A stretch of 54,923 nt of DNA, taken from NCBI RefSeq assembly GCF_016863395.1, contig NZ_BOOU01000021.1:1-54923 (forward strand), read 5' to 3'. The stretch is from Sphaerisporangium rufum. Lineage in GTDB: Bacteria; Actinomycetota; Actinomycetes; Streptosporangiales; Streptosporangiaceae. A program made the translations under genes and the position numbers. How positions within the stretch are numbered: the stretch's first letter is position 1; every line of letters begins with the position of its first letter. Below, piece by piece: positions 23,347 through 32,173 of this stretch. Below the pieces are notes generated by a model, which saw only the letters and a program-made list of their open reading frames with translations, did not search any database and was not told where the DNA came from.

Positions 23347-24354
23347 ATGACCAAGGCCGCGGTTCTGGGAACCGGTTCCTGGGGGACCACCTTCGCCATG
23401 ATCCTCGCGGAGGCGGGTACCCGGACCACGCTGTGGGGCCGGCGCGCCGAGGTGGTGGAGGCCATCGACCGCGCGCACGAGAACCCCGAGTACCTCCCCG
23501 GCGTGCGGCTGCCCACTTCGCTGCGGGCCACCACCGACCCGGCCGAGGCGATCGACGGCGCCGACTTCGTGGTGCTGGCCGTGCCGTCGCAGACGCTGCG
23601 CGGCAACCTGGCCGGCTGGGCGCCGCTGCTGCCGCCGCGCGCGGTGCTGGTCAGCCTGATGAAGGGCATCGAGCTGCGCACCTGCAAGCGGATGAGCGAG
23701 GTCATCTGCGAGGTGGCCGAGGTGCCCGCCGAGCGGGTCGCCGTCGTCTCCGGGCCGAACCTGGTCGGCGAGCTGGTCCGGCGGGAGCCGGCCGCCACGG
23801 TGGTGGCCGCCTGCGACGACACGGTGACCGCGCGGCTGCAGGACGCCTGCCACCTGCCGTGGTTCCGGGCCTACACCAACGCCGACGTGGCCGGGGTGGA
23901 GCTCGGCGGCGCGGTCAAGAACGTCATCGCGCTCGCGGTGGGCGTCGCGGCCGGAATGGGGCTCGGTGACAACATCCGGGCCACCCTGATGACCCGCGGG
24001 CTGGCCGAGATCGCCCGGCTGGGCGCGGCGGTCGGCGCCGACCCGCACACCTTCGCCGGCCTGGCGGGCATGGGCGACCTGGTGGCGACCTGCACCTCCC
24101 CGTTGTCGAGGAACCGCACCTTCGGCGAGAATCTCGGCCGGGGCATGACCATGGCCGAGACCATCGCGGCGACCAGGCAGACCGCCGAGGGGGTCAAGTC
24201 CTGCGAGTCGGTCCTGGACCTGGCAAGGAAGCACGACGTGGAGATGCCGATCACCGAGGTGGTGGTGGGCGTCGTCCATGACGGAATGACTCCCAGCGAG
24301 GCCGCGATGCTGCTGATGTCGCGGACTCCCAAGCCGGAACGGTACGGCGTGTGA
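23347..24354 (+). CDS. gpsA: Glycerol-3-phosphate dehydrogenase [NAD(P)+]
   Basis: Product of 335 residues. The N-terminal Rossmann motif is AVLGTGSWGTTFA at residues 5-17; the catalytic and substrate-binding part carries SLMKGIELRT, VVSGPNLVGELV, GVELGGAVKNVIALAVGVAAG (with the conserved Lys) and GDLVATCTSPLSRNRTFG. It reduces dihydroxyacetone phosphate to sn-glycerol 3-phosphate for lipids. It overlaps the next gene by GTGA, so the cystathionine-lyase-like enzyme is translationally coupled. Confidence 0.96.
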   Translation: MTKAAVLGTGSWGTTFAMILAEAGTRTTLWGRRAEVVEAIDRAHENPEYLPGVRLPTSLRATTDPAEAIDGADFVVLAVPSQTLRGNLAGWAPLLPPRAVLVSLMKGIELRTCKRMSEVICEVAEVPAERVAVVSGPNLVGELVRREPAATVVAACDDTVTARLQDACHLPWFRAYTNADVAGVELGGAVKNVIALAVGVAAGMGLGDNIRATLMTRGLAEIARLGAAVGADPHTFAGLAGMGDLVATCTSPLSRNRTFGENLGRGMTMAETIAATRQTAEGVKSCESVLDLARKHDVEMPITEVVVGVVHDGMTPSEAAMLLMSRTPKPERYGV

Positions 24355-25604
24355 CTTCATCGCGGCGGTTACGCAGGAAGGCCGGCGAGAACACCCGGGC
24401 GGTGCACCTGCCGCCCGCCCCGCCCGCCGGCCGGTTACCGATCGGCCTGCCTGTGTGGCGGTCGGCGACCTGGGGTTTCGACGGTTCGGCCGAGTACGCC
24501 GACGTGCTCGGCGACCGGGCACCGGGCTTCGCCTACAGCAGGATCGACAATCCGACGGTGGCCGCCTTCGCCGCGGGCATCGCCTCGCTGGAGGGCGCCG
24601 CCGCCCCCGAGGACGTGGCGGGGCAGGCGTTCCCGTCCGGGATGGCCGCGGTCAGCGCGGTGTTCATGACCTTCCTGCGGGCCGGCGCGCACGTCGTCGC
24701 CCCCGCGCCGGTGCACGGCGGCACCCACGCGCTGCTGGCCGGCGTGCTGGCGCGGTTCGGGGTCACCGCCGACTTCGTGGACTTCTCCGACCTGCGCCGG
24801 GTGCACGCGGCCGTCCGCCGGCAGACCAAGATCATATATGCCGAGACGCTGGGCACCACCACGATGGCGGTGGCCGACATCCGCGGGCTGTACCGCATCG
24901 CGCGGGACGCCGGCGCGCTGCTGGTGGTCGACTCCACCTACGCCACGCCGGTGGTGTGCCGGCCGCTGGAGCACGGTGCCGATCTGGTCGTCCACTCGGC
25001 GACCAAGTTCATCGGCGGGCACGACGACTGCGCCGGCGGCGCGGTGGTCGGCCGGCCCGACCTCATCGCCCACGTCCGTGACGTGCGGGTCGACACCGGG
25101 GCGGCGCTGGCGCCGGACGAGGCCTTCCTGCTGCGCCGGGGGCTGTCCACCCTGCCGCTGCGGGTGCGGCGGATGTGCGCGACCGCGATGGTGTTCGCCG
25201 CGGCCGTGGCCAAGCATCCGGGCGTGCGCCGGGTCGACTACCCGGGCCTGCCCGACCACCCGGGCCACCAGCTCGCCCGCCAGCTCTTCGACGCCGGCCC
25301 GGAGGGCACCCGGTTCGGCGCCTGCGTCTCGGTGATCCCCTACGGCGGTTACGAGGCGGGGGTGATGCTGGCCGACACGCTGCGGACGGCGCGGATCGCC
25401 GCCTCGGCCGGCGGCGCGCAGACCAAGGTGGTGCACCTGGCCTCCGCCGCCCGCGGCCGGCTGGCCGAGGCGGGGCCGGCCGGCGCGGGCACCGACCCGG
25501 GCGCGGTCCGCTTCGCGGTCGGCCTGGAGGACGCCGAAGATCTGATCGCGGACGTCACCGGAGCCCTCGACGGGCTGCGCTCCGGACCCGCCGCCCGCGG
25601 CTGA
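24351..25604 (+). CDS. Cys/Met metabolism PLP-dependent enzyme (cystathionine gamma-lyase/synthase family)
   Basis: Product of 417 residues from GTG. It has the fold-type I signatures: YSRIDNPTVAAFAAGIASLEG, FPSGMAAVSAVFMTFL (phosphate-binding), YAETLGTTTMAVADI, VVDSTYATPVVCRPL and the PLP lysine in VHSATKFIGGH. Members split or build thioethers such as cystathionine, homocysteine or methionine; which reaction applies is not clear. The position between gpsA and ddl is conserved in actinomycetes. Confidence 0.88.
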   Translation: MTSSRRLRRKAGENTRAVHLPPAPPAGRLPIGLPVWRSATWGFDGSAEYADVLGDRAPGFAYSRIDNPTVAAFAAGIASLEGAAAPEDVAGQAFPSGMAAVSAVFMTFLRAGAHVVAPAPVHGGTHALLAGVLARFGVTADFVDFSDLRRVHAAVRRQTKIIYAETLGTTTMAVADIRGLYRIARDAGALLVVDSTYATPVVCRPLEHGADLVVHSATKFIGGHDDCAGGAVVGRPDLIAHVRDVRVDTGAALAPDEAFLLRRGLSTLPLRVRRMCATAMVFAAAVAKHPGVRRVDYPGLPDHPGHQLARQLFDAGPEGTRFGACVSVIPYGGYEAGVMLADTLRTARIAASAGGAQTKVVHLASAARGRLAEAGPAGAGTDPGAVRFAVGLEDAEDLIADVTGALDGLRSGPAARG

Positions 25605-25677
25605 TCCGCGGCCGGCCCGCCACGCGGTGGTACCTGACAAGCGGGGACGACCTGGGCACACGGTAGATTCGGGAATC

Positions 25678-26793
25678 ATGAACGAGCAGCACGAGTCACG
25701 GCCCCGGATCCGGGTGGCGGTCGTCTTCGGCGGGCGCAACTCCGAGCACGCGGTCTCCCTGCTGGGCGCGGGCAACGTCCTTTCGGCCATCGACCGCGCG
25801 AAGTACGACGTCGTCCCCATCGGGATCGGCACCGACGGCCGCTGGGTGCTGGCGCCGGACGACCAGCGCTTCGAGATCGAGGGCACCGAGCTGCCCTCGG
25901 TCGACGCGAGCGGCACCGAGGTGGCGCTCCCTTCAGGTGCGGGGGCGCTGGTGACCCTGGAACCGGGGCGGATCCCCGACTCGCTCGGCCAGGTGGACGT
26001 GGTCTTCCCGATGCTGCACGGTCCCTTCGGGGAGGACGGCACCATCCAGGGGCTGCTGGAGATGGCCGGGGTGCGCTACGTGGGCTCCGGCGTGCTGGCC
26101 AGCGCGGTGGGCATGGACAAGGCCTACATGAAGGCGGTGCTCGCGGCGGCCGGGCTGCCGGTGGGCCGCTACGTCGTGGTGCGCGACCGCGACTGGCGGT
26201 TGGAGCGCGAGCGCGTCCTGAAGGAGATCGAGGATCTCGGCCTGCCGGTCTTCGTCAAGCCATCCCGGGCCGGCTCCAGCCAGGGCATCTCCCGGGTGGA
26301 CGGCGCCGAGACCCTGGAGCGGGCGATCGAGCTGGCCCGCGAGCACGACCCCAAGGTGCTGGTCGAGGCCGCCATCGACGGCCGGGAGATCGAGTGCGCG
26401 GTGCTGCAGTCCCCCGGGGACGAGCCGCCGGGTGCCAGCGTGCCCGGCGAGGTGCTGGTGAACGACCAGCATGATTTCTACGATTTCACGGCCAAGTACA
26501 TCGGTTCCGACATCGAGCTGCGGGTGCCGGCCGACCTGCCGGAGCAGGTGGCCGAGGAGCTGCGCCGGATGGCGGTGCGCGCGTTCGAGGCGCTCGGCTG
26601 CGAGGGGCTGGCCCGGGTGGACTTCTTCTACACCGCCGACGGCCGGCTGCTGCTGAACGAGATCAACACGATGCCCGGGTTCACCGCGATGTCGGTGGCG
26701 CCGCAGCTGTGGGCGGCCTCCGGCGTGTCGTACTCCGAGCTGGTGGACCGGCTGATCCGGCTGGCGCTGGACCGGCCGGCCGGGCTGCGCTGA
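25678..26793 (+). CDS. ddl: D-alanine--D-alanine ligase
   Basis: Product of 371 residues with the ATP-grasp signatures: RVAVVFGGRNSEHAVSLLGA at 10-29, FPMLHGPFGEDGTIQG, VFVKPSRAGSSQGISRV, GREIECAVL and the metal site FFYTADGRLLLNEINTMPGF. It makes the D-Ala-D-Ala dipeptide of peptidoglycan in the cytosol. The N-terminal HGPFGEDG loop fits D-Ala rather than D-lactate specificity by general appearance (inference), so no sign of vancomycin-type resistance. ATG lies about 75 bases after the previous gene. Confidence 0.96.
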   Translation: MNEQHESRPRIRVAVVFGGRNSEHAVSLLGAGNVLSAIDRAKYDVVPIGIGTDGRWVLAPDDQRFEIEGTELPSVDASGTEVALPSGAGALVTLEPGRIPDSLGQVDVVFPMLHGPFGEDGTIQGLLEMAGVRYVGSGVLASAVGMDKAYMKAVLAAAGLPVGRYVVVRDRDWRLERERVLKEIEDLGLPVFVKPSRAGSSQGISRVDGAETLERAIELAREHDPKVLVEAAIDGREIECAVLQSPGDEPPGASVPGEVLVNDQHDFYDFTAKYIGSDIELRVPADLPEQVAEELRRMAVRAFEALGCEGLARVDFFYTADGRLLLNEINTMPGFTAMSVAPQLWAASGVSYSELVDRLIRLALDRPAGLR

Positions 26794-26818
26794 GCCGGCG
26801 GCCGTGGACGGGGGAGGG

Positions 26819-27274
26819 TCAGCCGGGGAACGCCGCGCTGACCGGGGCGGCCAGATCGACGAGCACGGCGGCGGCCTGGTGCTCGCGGGAGATGGTCACC
26901 TCGACGTACCCGCCGCGGGCCAGGGCCGTGAAGAGCGCCGGCCGGGCGGGGTCGGCGTACCAGGGAACCCCGTTGATCTCCGGGACCTGCTGGTAGGGGT
27001 CGAGCCGGGCCGGGCGGGGCACCCCGCAGCGCAGGGTGATCTCTCCTTCGCCCCAGACCGCCACGTAGGGCGAGGGCGGGTCGCTGCGGCCGCGTTCGGC
27101 GCCGTCCAGGGTGCGCGGCAGCCGGTCGCCCAGCGCCGCGCAGGCGGCCGCCGTGGCGCCGCGCGGTGCCGGCGGGTCCACCCGTACCGTGCCGCCGCAC
27201 CCCGCGAGCACCATCATGGCGATCATGATCGCGGCGGCCGGCGCGCCGACGCCGGCCCTGGCGACCCCGAACAT
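26819..27274 (-). CDS. DUF3515 family lipoprotein
   Basis: Product of 151 residues. The N-terminus is a lipoprotein signal ending in a lipobox LAGC (Cys about residue 26). The mature part follows the DUF3515 pattern: CAALGDRLPRTLDG, YVAVWGEGEITLRCGVPRP (conserved Cys), EINGVPWYADP and FTALARGGYVEVTI. It should sit on the outer face of the membrane; the function of the family is unknown. The Shine-Dalgarno GGGGGGAG is adjacent to ATG. This gene between ddl and the Lrp-like gene is conserved in actinomycetes. Confidence 0.87.
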   Translation of the reverse strand: MFGVARAGVGAPAAAIMIAMMVLAGCGGTVRVDPPAPRGATAAACAALGDRLPRTLDGAERGRSDPPSPYVAVWGEGEITLRCGVPRPARLDPYQQVPEINGVPWYADPARPALFTALARGGYVEVTISREHQAAAVLVDLAAPVSAAFPG

Positions 27275-27298
27275 GCTCCCCCCGCAGGTGGCCGGCGC

Positions 27299-27532
27299 TC
27301 AGATATGGACGATCGGGCAGGTCAGCGTCCGCGTGATCCCTTCGATGGACTGGATCTGCGCGACGACGAGCTTGCCCAGCTCGTCCACGTTGTTCGCCTC
27401 GGCGCGGACGATCACATCGTACGGGCCGGTGACGTCCTCGGCCTGGGTCACCCCGGTGATCACCTTGATCGCTCCGGCGACCTCGGCGGCCTTGCCGACT
27501 TCGGTCTGGATAAGGATGTAGGCCTGCACCAT
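27299..27532 (-). CDS. Stand-alone Lrp/AsnC ligand-binding (RAM) domain protein
   Basis: Product of 77 residues: VQAYILIQTEVGKAAEVAGA, GVTQAEDVTGPYDVIVRAEA and VVAQIQSIEGITRTLTCPIV. This is the effector domain of Lrp/AsnC regulators without a helix-turn-helix. Stand-alone RAM proteins bind amino acids as octamers and may modulate full-length Lrp proteins. GGGAGG lies 7 bases before ATG. It is divergent from thiL, and a 16-bp palindrome separates them. Confidence 0.9.
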   Translation of the reverse strand: MVQAYILIQTEVGKAAEVAGAIKVITGVTQAEDVTGPYDVIVRAEANNVDELGKLVVAQIQSIEGITRTLTCPIVHI

Positions 27533-27599
27533 CAACGTCCTCCCGGCGGGCGAGCTGCGTAAGTGCGGTATCTGGATCAGTGCCGAATCGCCACCGTAC

Positions 27600-28568
27600 A
27601 TGGAACACACCTGGAGGTGTGATATCAGAGTCGCAGATCTTGGCGAATTCGGGATTATTGCCCGTGTTGCTGGGCGTTTGCCGCAACTTCCGGCGGTTCT
27701 CCTCGGTCCGGGCGACGATGCCGCCGTGCTCCGCGCCCCCGATGGGCGAGTCGTCGTGACGACCGACCTCCTACTCGAGGGTAGGCACTTCCGCTGCGAT
27801 TGGTCCAGCCCGTACGACATCGGCCGCAAGGCGGCGGCGCAGAACCTCGCCGACGTGGCCGCCATGGGGGCCCGGCCGACCGCGCTGGTCGTCGGGCTCG
27901 GCCTGCCGGGCGAGCTGCCGGTGGAGTGGCTGGACGGCCTGGCCGACGGCCTGCGCGACGAGTGCCTGCCGGCCGGGGCGAGCGTGGCCGGCGGCGACAT
28001 CTCCCGGTCGGAGAGCGTGGTGCTCGGGGTGACCGCCCTCGGCGACCTCGGCGGGCGCCCGCCGGTCACCCGGTCCGGCGCCCGGCCGGGTGACGTGGTG
28101 GCCTTCGCCGGCCGGCTCGGCCACGCCGCGGCCGGGCTGGCGCTGTTCCTGGCCGGCCGGGACGACCTCCCCTACCCGGACCTGGCGGCCGCCCACCGCC
28201 ACCCGCGGCCGCCGTACGACTGCGGGCCGGCGGCGGCCGGGCTCGGTGCCACCGCGATGGCCGACGTGAGCGACGGGCTGGTGCAGGACCTCGGGCATAT
28301 CGCGGCCGCCAGTGGTGCCGGCGTCGTGCTGGACCCCGGCGCGCTGCCGGTGCCCGAGCCGCTGCCGGCCGCCGCGGCCGAGCTCGGCGTGGACCCGCTC
28401 GGCTGGGTCCTGGCCGGCGGTGACGACCACGCGCTGGTCGCCACCTTCCCGGCGGACGCCGTGCTGCCCGGCGAGTGGCGGGTGATCGGTGAGGTGGTCG
28501 CCGGGCAGGGTGTGCAGGTCAGCGGGTACGACCGGCCGGAGGGTGGCTGGGATCACTTCCGTGAATAA
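27600..28568 (+). CDS. thiL: Thiamine-monophosphate kinase
   Basis: Product of 322 residues if begun at ATG 27600. PurM/ThiL-like motifs: LGEFGIIARVAG, LLGPGDDAAVLRAP, VVTTDLLLEGRHF, IGRKAAAQNLADVAAMGA and GGDISRSESVVLGVTALG. It phosphorylates thiamine monophosphate to the active diphosphate. The start is odd. ATG 27600 has no Shine-Dalgarno, while a strong GGAGG (27613-27617) sits 6 bases before an in-frame ATC (27624), exactly where family members usually begin. So a leaderless ATG or a non-canonical AUC start are both possible. Confidence 0.93.
   Translation: MEHTWRCDIRVADLGEFGIIARVAGRLPQLPAVLLGPGDDAAVLRAPDGRVVVTTDLLLEGRHFRCDWSSPYDIGRKAAAQNLADVAAMGARPTALVVGLGLPGELPVEWLDGLADGLRDECLPAGASVAGGDISRSESVVLGVTALGDLGGRPPVTRSGARPGDVVAFAGRLGHAAAGLALFLAGRDDLPYPDLAAAHRHPRPPYDCGPAAAGLGATAMADVSDGLVQDLGHIAAASGAGVVLDPGALPVPEPLPAAAAELGVDPLGWVLAGGDDHALVATFPADAVLPGEWRVIGEVVAGQGVQVSGYDRPEGGWDHFRE
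27606..27621. promoter_or_regulatory. 16-bp palindrome covering the Shine-Dalgarno before thiL
   Basis: CACACCT-GG-AGGTGTG is perfectly symmetrical and contains GGAGG. It could hide the ribosome site in a hairpin or bind a regulator between the Lrp-like gene and thiL. Confidence 0.5.
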
Positions 28569-28642
28569 CGAGAAAATTGTGACGTGCATGTGTTTAAGGT
28601 GTTATGAAGTGGGGCGCTAGGTTTCTACAAGGAAGGCGCTTC

Positions 28643-30811
28643 ATGGGACGGGGACGACGTCAGAAGTCATCCCGGGGCCGGGGGGCCGGCGACGAGCAGC
28701 CGGACGGCTACCAGGACGGGTGGGGTGACGACGAGCGCGGCACCCGGGAGTGGCTGGGCGAGGACGACGAGCCGGGCTGGCTGGACGACCCGGAGGACGC
28801 GCCGGCCGCGGAGCCGCCGCCGCGCTCGCGCTCGGCGGCCTGGGACGCGCCCGCGCCGGCCTGGCCGAGCGCCTGGGACGACGACTCCGCGTCCGGCGGC
28901 ACCCCGCCAGGCGACCCGCGGGACACCGGCACCCCGCCAGGCGACCCGCGGGACACCGGGGTCCCGGACGGCGGCACCTACCGCCTGCCCGCCCCCGCCA
29001 CCGGCGATGTGTTCACCCCGCCGGCCCGCCAGGCCGCGTCCGGGCCGTTCCCGGCCGCCGGCGGCGACGTGTTCGATCCGGCGCCCGGCGAGCCGCCGGC
29101 GGCGCGCCGCCCGGGCGAGGATGATCTGCTCGCCGCCCGCCGCAGGGCCGGCGACGACCCCACCGCGGTACTCGGCCGCTCCGGAAATGATCCGCTGTCT
29201 TCCCCCGGCTTCCCGGACCCGCTGACCGGCGTCCCGGACGCCGCCTTCCCCGCCGGTTCCGGATCGCCGGGGGGCTCCGGATCCGCCGAGGACCCGCCGT
29301 TCCCCGCGTCCGGCGCGGACGACCTGTTCGCGCCGCGCGGGCGGGCCGGAGCCGACCCCTACCCGGCCGCGGGCCGGGCCGGCGCCGGGCCGGCGCCCGG
29401 CGGGGACGACGTGTTCGCCGCGCCGCGCCGGGAGACCGGCACCTACATCATGCCGGAACCGGCGGCCGGCCCGGCCTTCCCGCCGCCCGCCGACCGGCGG
29501 CCGGGCCCCGAGGCGCCCGGCGCCTTCCTCGGCGACCATCCGGCCGCCGTGGATCGTCCCGGATCGCCGGCCGGCGACCTCTGGCCGGACGCCGCGACCG
29601 GCGTCCTTGCGGCCGTGGAGCAGCCCGGCCGGCCGGCCGCCCCGCCCGCGCCGGGAGCACCCGCGCACGATCGGACGCCCGGCGCCTCCGGCCACCTGGC
29701 GGGCGATCCGGTGCCCGCCGGCGTCCCGGACGGCCACGAATCCGAATGGGCGCCCGGTGGCCCGGCGGCGTTCGCCGGTGATCGCGACCCCGGCCGCCCG
29801 GAGTCCGGCGACGGCGACGGCGACGACGGCCTGGTGCGCGTGGGTGACGGCCCCGGCTACCTGCCCGCGGACCGCGGCGCGCCCGCCGGCGACCTGACCT
29901 CGTTCGCGCTCCGCGACCGCCGGCGCCGGCGCGGCGGTGACGCGGAGGCCGGCGAGCCCGGCGACGCCCCGCCCGGCCGCGGCCGGCGGCGCGGCGCCGG
30001 CGCGGCGGACCGCCCCGGCGGCCGCAACGGGCGCCGGCTGGCCATGTTCTCCGCGCTGGCGGTGGCCGTCGCGGTGGCCAGCGTCGTCGTCGGCGTCAAG
30101 CTCTCCTCCGGGCTGCGGCTCGACGAGGACAAGTGCCCGTCCGGCCAGGACTGCGTGGCCATCGCCGAGGGCCGGCCGTCGGCCGGTGCGGTGCCCACCC
30201 CGGCGGAGACCGGCTCCGCCGACCCCGGAGAGTCGGCCACCCCCACCCGGACCCGCGGCGCGGACCGGACCGCCACGGCGCGCCCGTCGCGCCGCCCGGC
30301 GCCGACGGCCACCGCGCGCCCGACCCGGCCGCGGGTGTCCGCCACGCCCCGGCCCAGCCGCAGCACCCGGCCACCCGCCGACGACCCCGACCTGCTGGAC
30401 CCGCCGCGGGACCGGCCGGAGCCGTCGAGCTCGCCCGACGCCACACCGAACGACCCCGACATCTCGCCGGGGCGGGTGGCCGTCGGGTTCGCGGTGGCCG
30501 AGTCCTCGCCGGACGGGTACACCGGGCGGTTGACCATCACCAACACCGGTCCGGTGCTCGCCGGATGGGGACTGCGGGTGGAGGTCGGCGGCGACGTCAT
30601 CGACGTCACCGGGGCGAACTGGACCCAGGACGGCGCGGAGCTGGCCCTGACCTCCGAGACGTCGCTGGCACCGGGCGAGCGGGCGGTCGTCACGTTCACC
30701 GCCGACGGCGACTCCGCGCCGCCCGGCGGCTGCGAGCTGGACGGCGGCACCTGCGAGGTCGACATGGGGAGCCTGGTGGCCCCGGAGGGGGAGACCCAGG
30801 CCGCCGGCTGA
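28643..30811 (+). CDS. Membrane-anchored protein with disordered repeat region and CBM2-like C-terminal domain
   Basis: Product of 722 residues; I do not know a characterised homologue. Residues 1-465 are disordered, rich in Pro, Ala, Gly and Asp, with a loosely repeated motif of the form (G/A)DD(V/L)(F/L)xxxR. A single membrane helix ([20 protein letters not shown]) begins near 466. Then comes a Thr/Pro/Arg-rich linker with many TAR/PTR units, and a final domain of about 95 residues resembling a family 2 carbohydrate-binding module: [35 protein letters not shown], then [12 protein letters not shown]. Two cysteines ([12 protein letters not shown]) could form a disulfide. The N-terminus is predicted cytosolic and the CBM-like part outside. 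ATG 28643 is chosen for its GGAAGG; ATG 28604 in the same frame is an alternative. It is followed by a strong terminator. Confidence 0.75.
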   Translation: MGRGRRQKSSRGRGAGDEQPDGYQDGWGDDERGTREWLGEDDEPGWLDDPEDAPAAEPPPRSRSAAWDAPAPAWPSAWDDDSASGGTPPGDPRDTGTPPGDPRDTGVPDGGTYRLPAPATGDVFTPPARQAASGPFPAAGGDVFDPAPGEPPAARRPGEDDLLAARRRAGDDPTAVLGRSGNDPLSSPGFPDPLTGVPDAAFPAGSGSPGGSGSAEDPPFPASGADDLFAPRGRAGADPYPAAGRAGAGPAPGGDDVFAAPRRETGTYIMPEPAAGPAFPPPADRRPGPEAPGAFLGDHPAAVDRPGSPAGDLWPDAATGVLAAVEQPGRPAAPPAPGAPAHDRTPGASGHLAGDPVPAGVPDGHESEWAPGGPAAFAGDRDPGRPESGDGDGDDGLVRVGDGPGYLPADRGAPAGDLTSFALRDRRRRRGGDAEAGEPGDAPPGRGRRRGAGAADRPGGRNGRRLAMFSALAVAVAVASVVVGVKLSSGLRLDEDKCPSGQDCVAIAEGRPSAGAVPTPAETGSADPGESATPTRTRGADRTATARPSRRPAPTATARPTRPRVSATPRPSRSTRPPADDPDLLDPPRDRPEPSSSPDATPNDPDISPGRVAVGFAVAESSPDGYTGRLTITNTGPVLAGWGLRVEVGGDVIDVTGANWTQDGAELALTSETSLAPGERAVVTFTADGDSAPPGGCELDGGTCEVDMGSLVAPEGETQAAG
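28898..28957 (+). repeat. 30-bp perfect tandem repeat inside the membrane protein gene
   Basis: Two identical 30-base units, each encoding [10 protein letters not shown], lie back to back. Being in frame and perfect, the copy number may vary between strains. Confidence 0.9.
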
Positions 30812-30817
30812 ACCGGC

Positions 30818-30850
30818 GTCCCCGCGGCGCCGCCGCGGGGACGTTTTGGT
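30818..30850 (+). terminator. Terminator after the CBM2-like membrane protein
   Basis: GTCCCCGCGGC / GCCGCGGGGAC, 11 perfect pairs with a 3-base loop, followed by GTTTTGGTTT. Confidence 0.85.
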
Positions 30851-30861
30851 TTGATAGGCGG

Positions 30862-31665
30862 ATGACCACCCCACCGCGCGTGCTGACGATCGCCGGCTCC
30901 GACTCCGGTGGCGGCGCCGGCATCCAGGCCGACCTGAAGACCATGCTCGCCATCGGCGTGCACGGCATGAGCGTGATCGCCGCGGTGACCGCGCAGAACT
31001 CCCTCGGCGTTCAGGGGTACTGGGAGCTGCCCGCCGAGGCGGTGCGCGCCCAGCTCGACTCGGTGCTCGGCGACATCGGCGCGCAGGCGGTCAAGACCGG
31101 GATGCTCGCCTCGCCGGAGCTGGTCGCCGTGGTGGCCGGGCGGCTGGCCGGGGAGCCGGCCCCGGTGGTGGTCGACCCGGTCGGGGTCTCCAAGCACGGC
31201 GACCCGCTGCTGGCCCCCGAGGCGGTCGAGACCGTGCGCACCCGGCTGCTGCCGGTGGCCACCGTGGTCACCCCGAACCTGTGGGAGGTCGAGCAGCTCA
31301 CCTCGGTCAAGGTCGAGGACGAGGAGGGCCTGCGCCCGGCCGCCGAGGCGGTACTGGAGTTCGGGCCGGCCTGGGTGCTGGTCAAGGGCGGCCACCTGCC
31401 GGGCCGCCCGGTGGACCTGCTCACCGACGGCTCGCGCGAATTCCGGTTCGCCGCCGAACGACACGACAACCGGCACACCCACGGCACCGGCTGCACGCTC
31501 GCCTCGGCCATCGCCGCGCACCTGGCGCTCGGCGCCGAGGTCCCCGAGGCGGTCGGCCTGGCGAAGGAGTACGTGACCGGGGCCATCGCCCGGGGCTTCC
31601 CGCTCGGTGCCGGCATCGGCCCGGTCGATCACGCCTGGCGGTGGCGCGGTGCGGACCCCGGCTGA
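30862..31665 (+). CDS. thiD: Hydroxymethylpyrimidine/phosphomethylpyrimidine kinase
   Basis: Product of 267 residues. Ribokinase-like signatures: [20 protein letters not shown] at 7-26, [55 protein letters not shown] and the anion hole [18 protein letters not shown]. It performs the two phosphorylations of the thiamine pyrimidine. The N-terminus follows only 11 bases after the previous terminator, and no Shine-Dalgarno better than AGGCGG is seen. With thiL 2.3 kb upstream it forms a loose thiamine group. Confidence 0.95.
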   Translation: MTTPPRVLTIAGSDSGGGAGIQADLKTMLAIGVHGMSVIAAVTAQNSLGVQGYWELPAEAVRAQLDSVLGDIGAQAVKTGMLASPELVAVVAGRLAGEPAPVVVDPVGVSKHGDPLLAPEAVETVRTRLLPVATVVTPNLWEVEQLTSVKVEDEEGLRPAAEAVLEFGPAWVLVKGGHLPGRPVDLLTDGSREFRFAAERHDNRHTHGTGCTLASAIAAHLALGAEVPEAVGLAKEYVTGAIARGFPLGAGIGPVDHAWRWRGADPG

Positions 31666-31697
31666 GCGCGATGCCCGCTGACCGTCCGGCAACGGAA

Positions 31698-31729
31698 CAG
31701 CCCGCCGCCCCGGACGGGACGGCGGGCTG
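31698..31729. terminator. Bidirectional hairpin between thiD and rpmB
   Basis: CAGCCCGCCG / CGGCGGGCTG, 10 perfect pairs with a 12-base loop, between convergent genes. No T-run. Confidence 0.6.
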
Positions 31730-31743
31730 CCGGAAAGCTCAGG

Positions 31744-31935
31744 TCAGCGGGTGACCTTACCCGCCTTGATGCAGGAGGTGCACACGTTCAGCCGCTTCGG
31801 CGTGCTGCCCACCATGGCGCGGATGCGCTGGATGTTGGGGTTCCAGCGGCGGCGGGTGCGGCGGTGCGAGTGCGAGATGTTGTTGCCGAAGGTCGGCCCC
31901 TTGCCGCAGACGTCGCAGACGGAAGCCACGGTCAT
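31744..31935 (-). CDS. rpmB: 50S ribosomal protein L28
   Basis: Product of 63 residues, the full length of actinobacterial bL28: ASVCDVCGKGPTFGNNISHS, RTRRRWNPNIQ, then LNVCTSCIKAGKV. The two CxxC pairs (Cys7/Cys10 and Cys52/Cys55) make it a zinc-binding C+ form, so a zinc-free paralogue may exist elsewhere in the genome. TAAGGAG lies 5 bases before ATG. It is divergent from the YloV gene. Confidence 0.97.
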   Translation of the reverse strand: MTVASVCDVCGKGPTFGNNISHSHRRTRRRWNPNIQRIRAMVGSTPKRLNVCTSCIKAGKVTR

Positions 31936-32173
31936 CGCTCCTTAGATCAGTCAATAGGCCCGAAACCGAGGTAGAAGCGGCGGTCGGGCATGCCGGGACA
32001 ACCGGCTGGCCACACGAGGGTATCCGATGTCGGCTGGTGCGCGCCAAACGGGGAACCGGCGAACGGGGATAATCTCGTTACACCAACCGTAGCGCATCCG
32101 CGGCGTCCCGCGGTCATCCGCGGACGTCCCGGCCGGGCACGCGGCCCGGGCACCGGCTCACCAGGAGGGTCAC

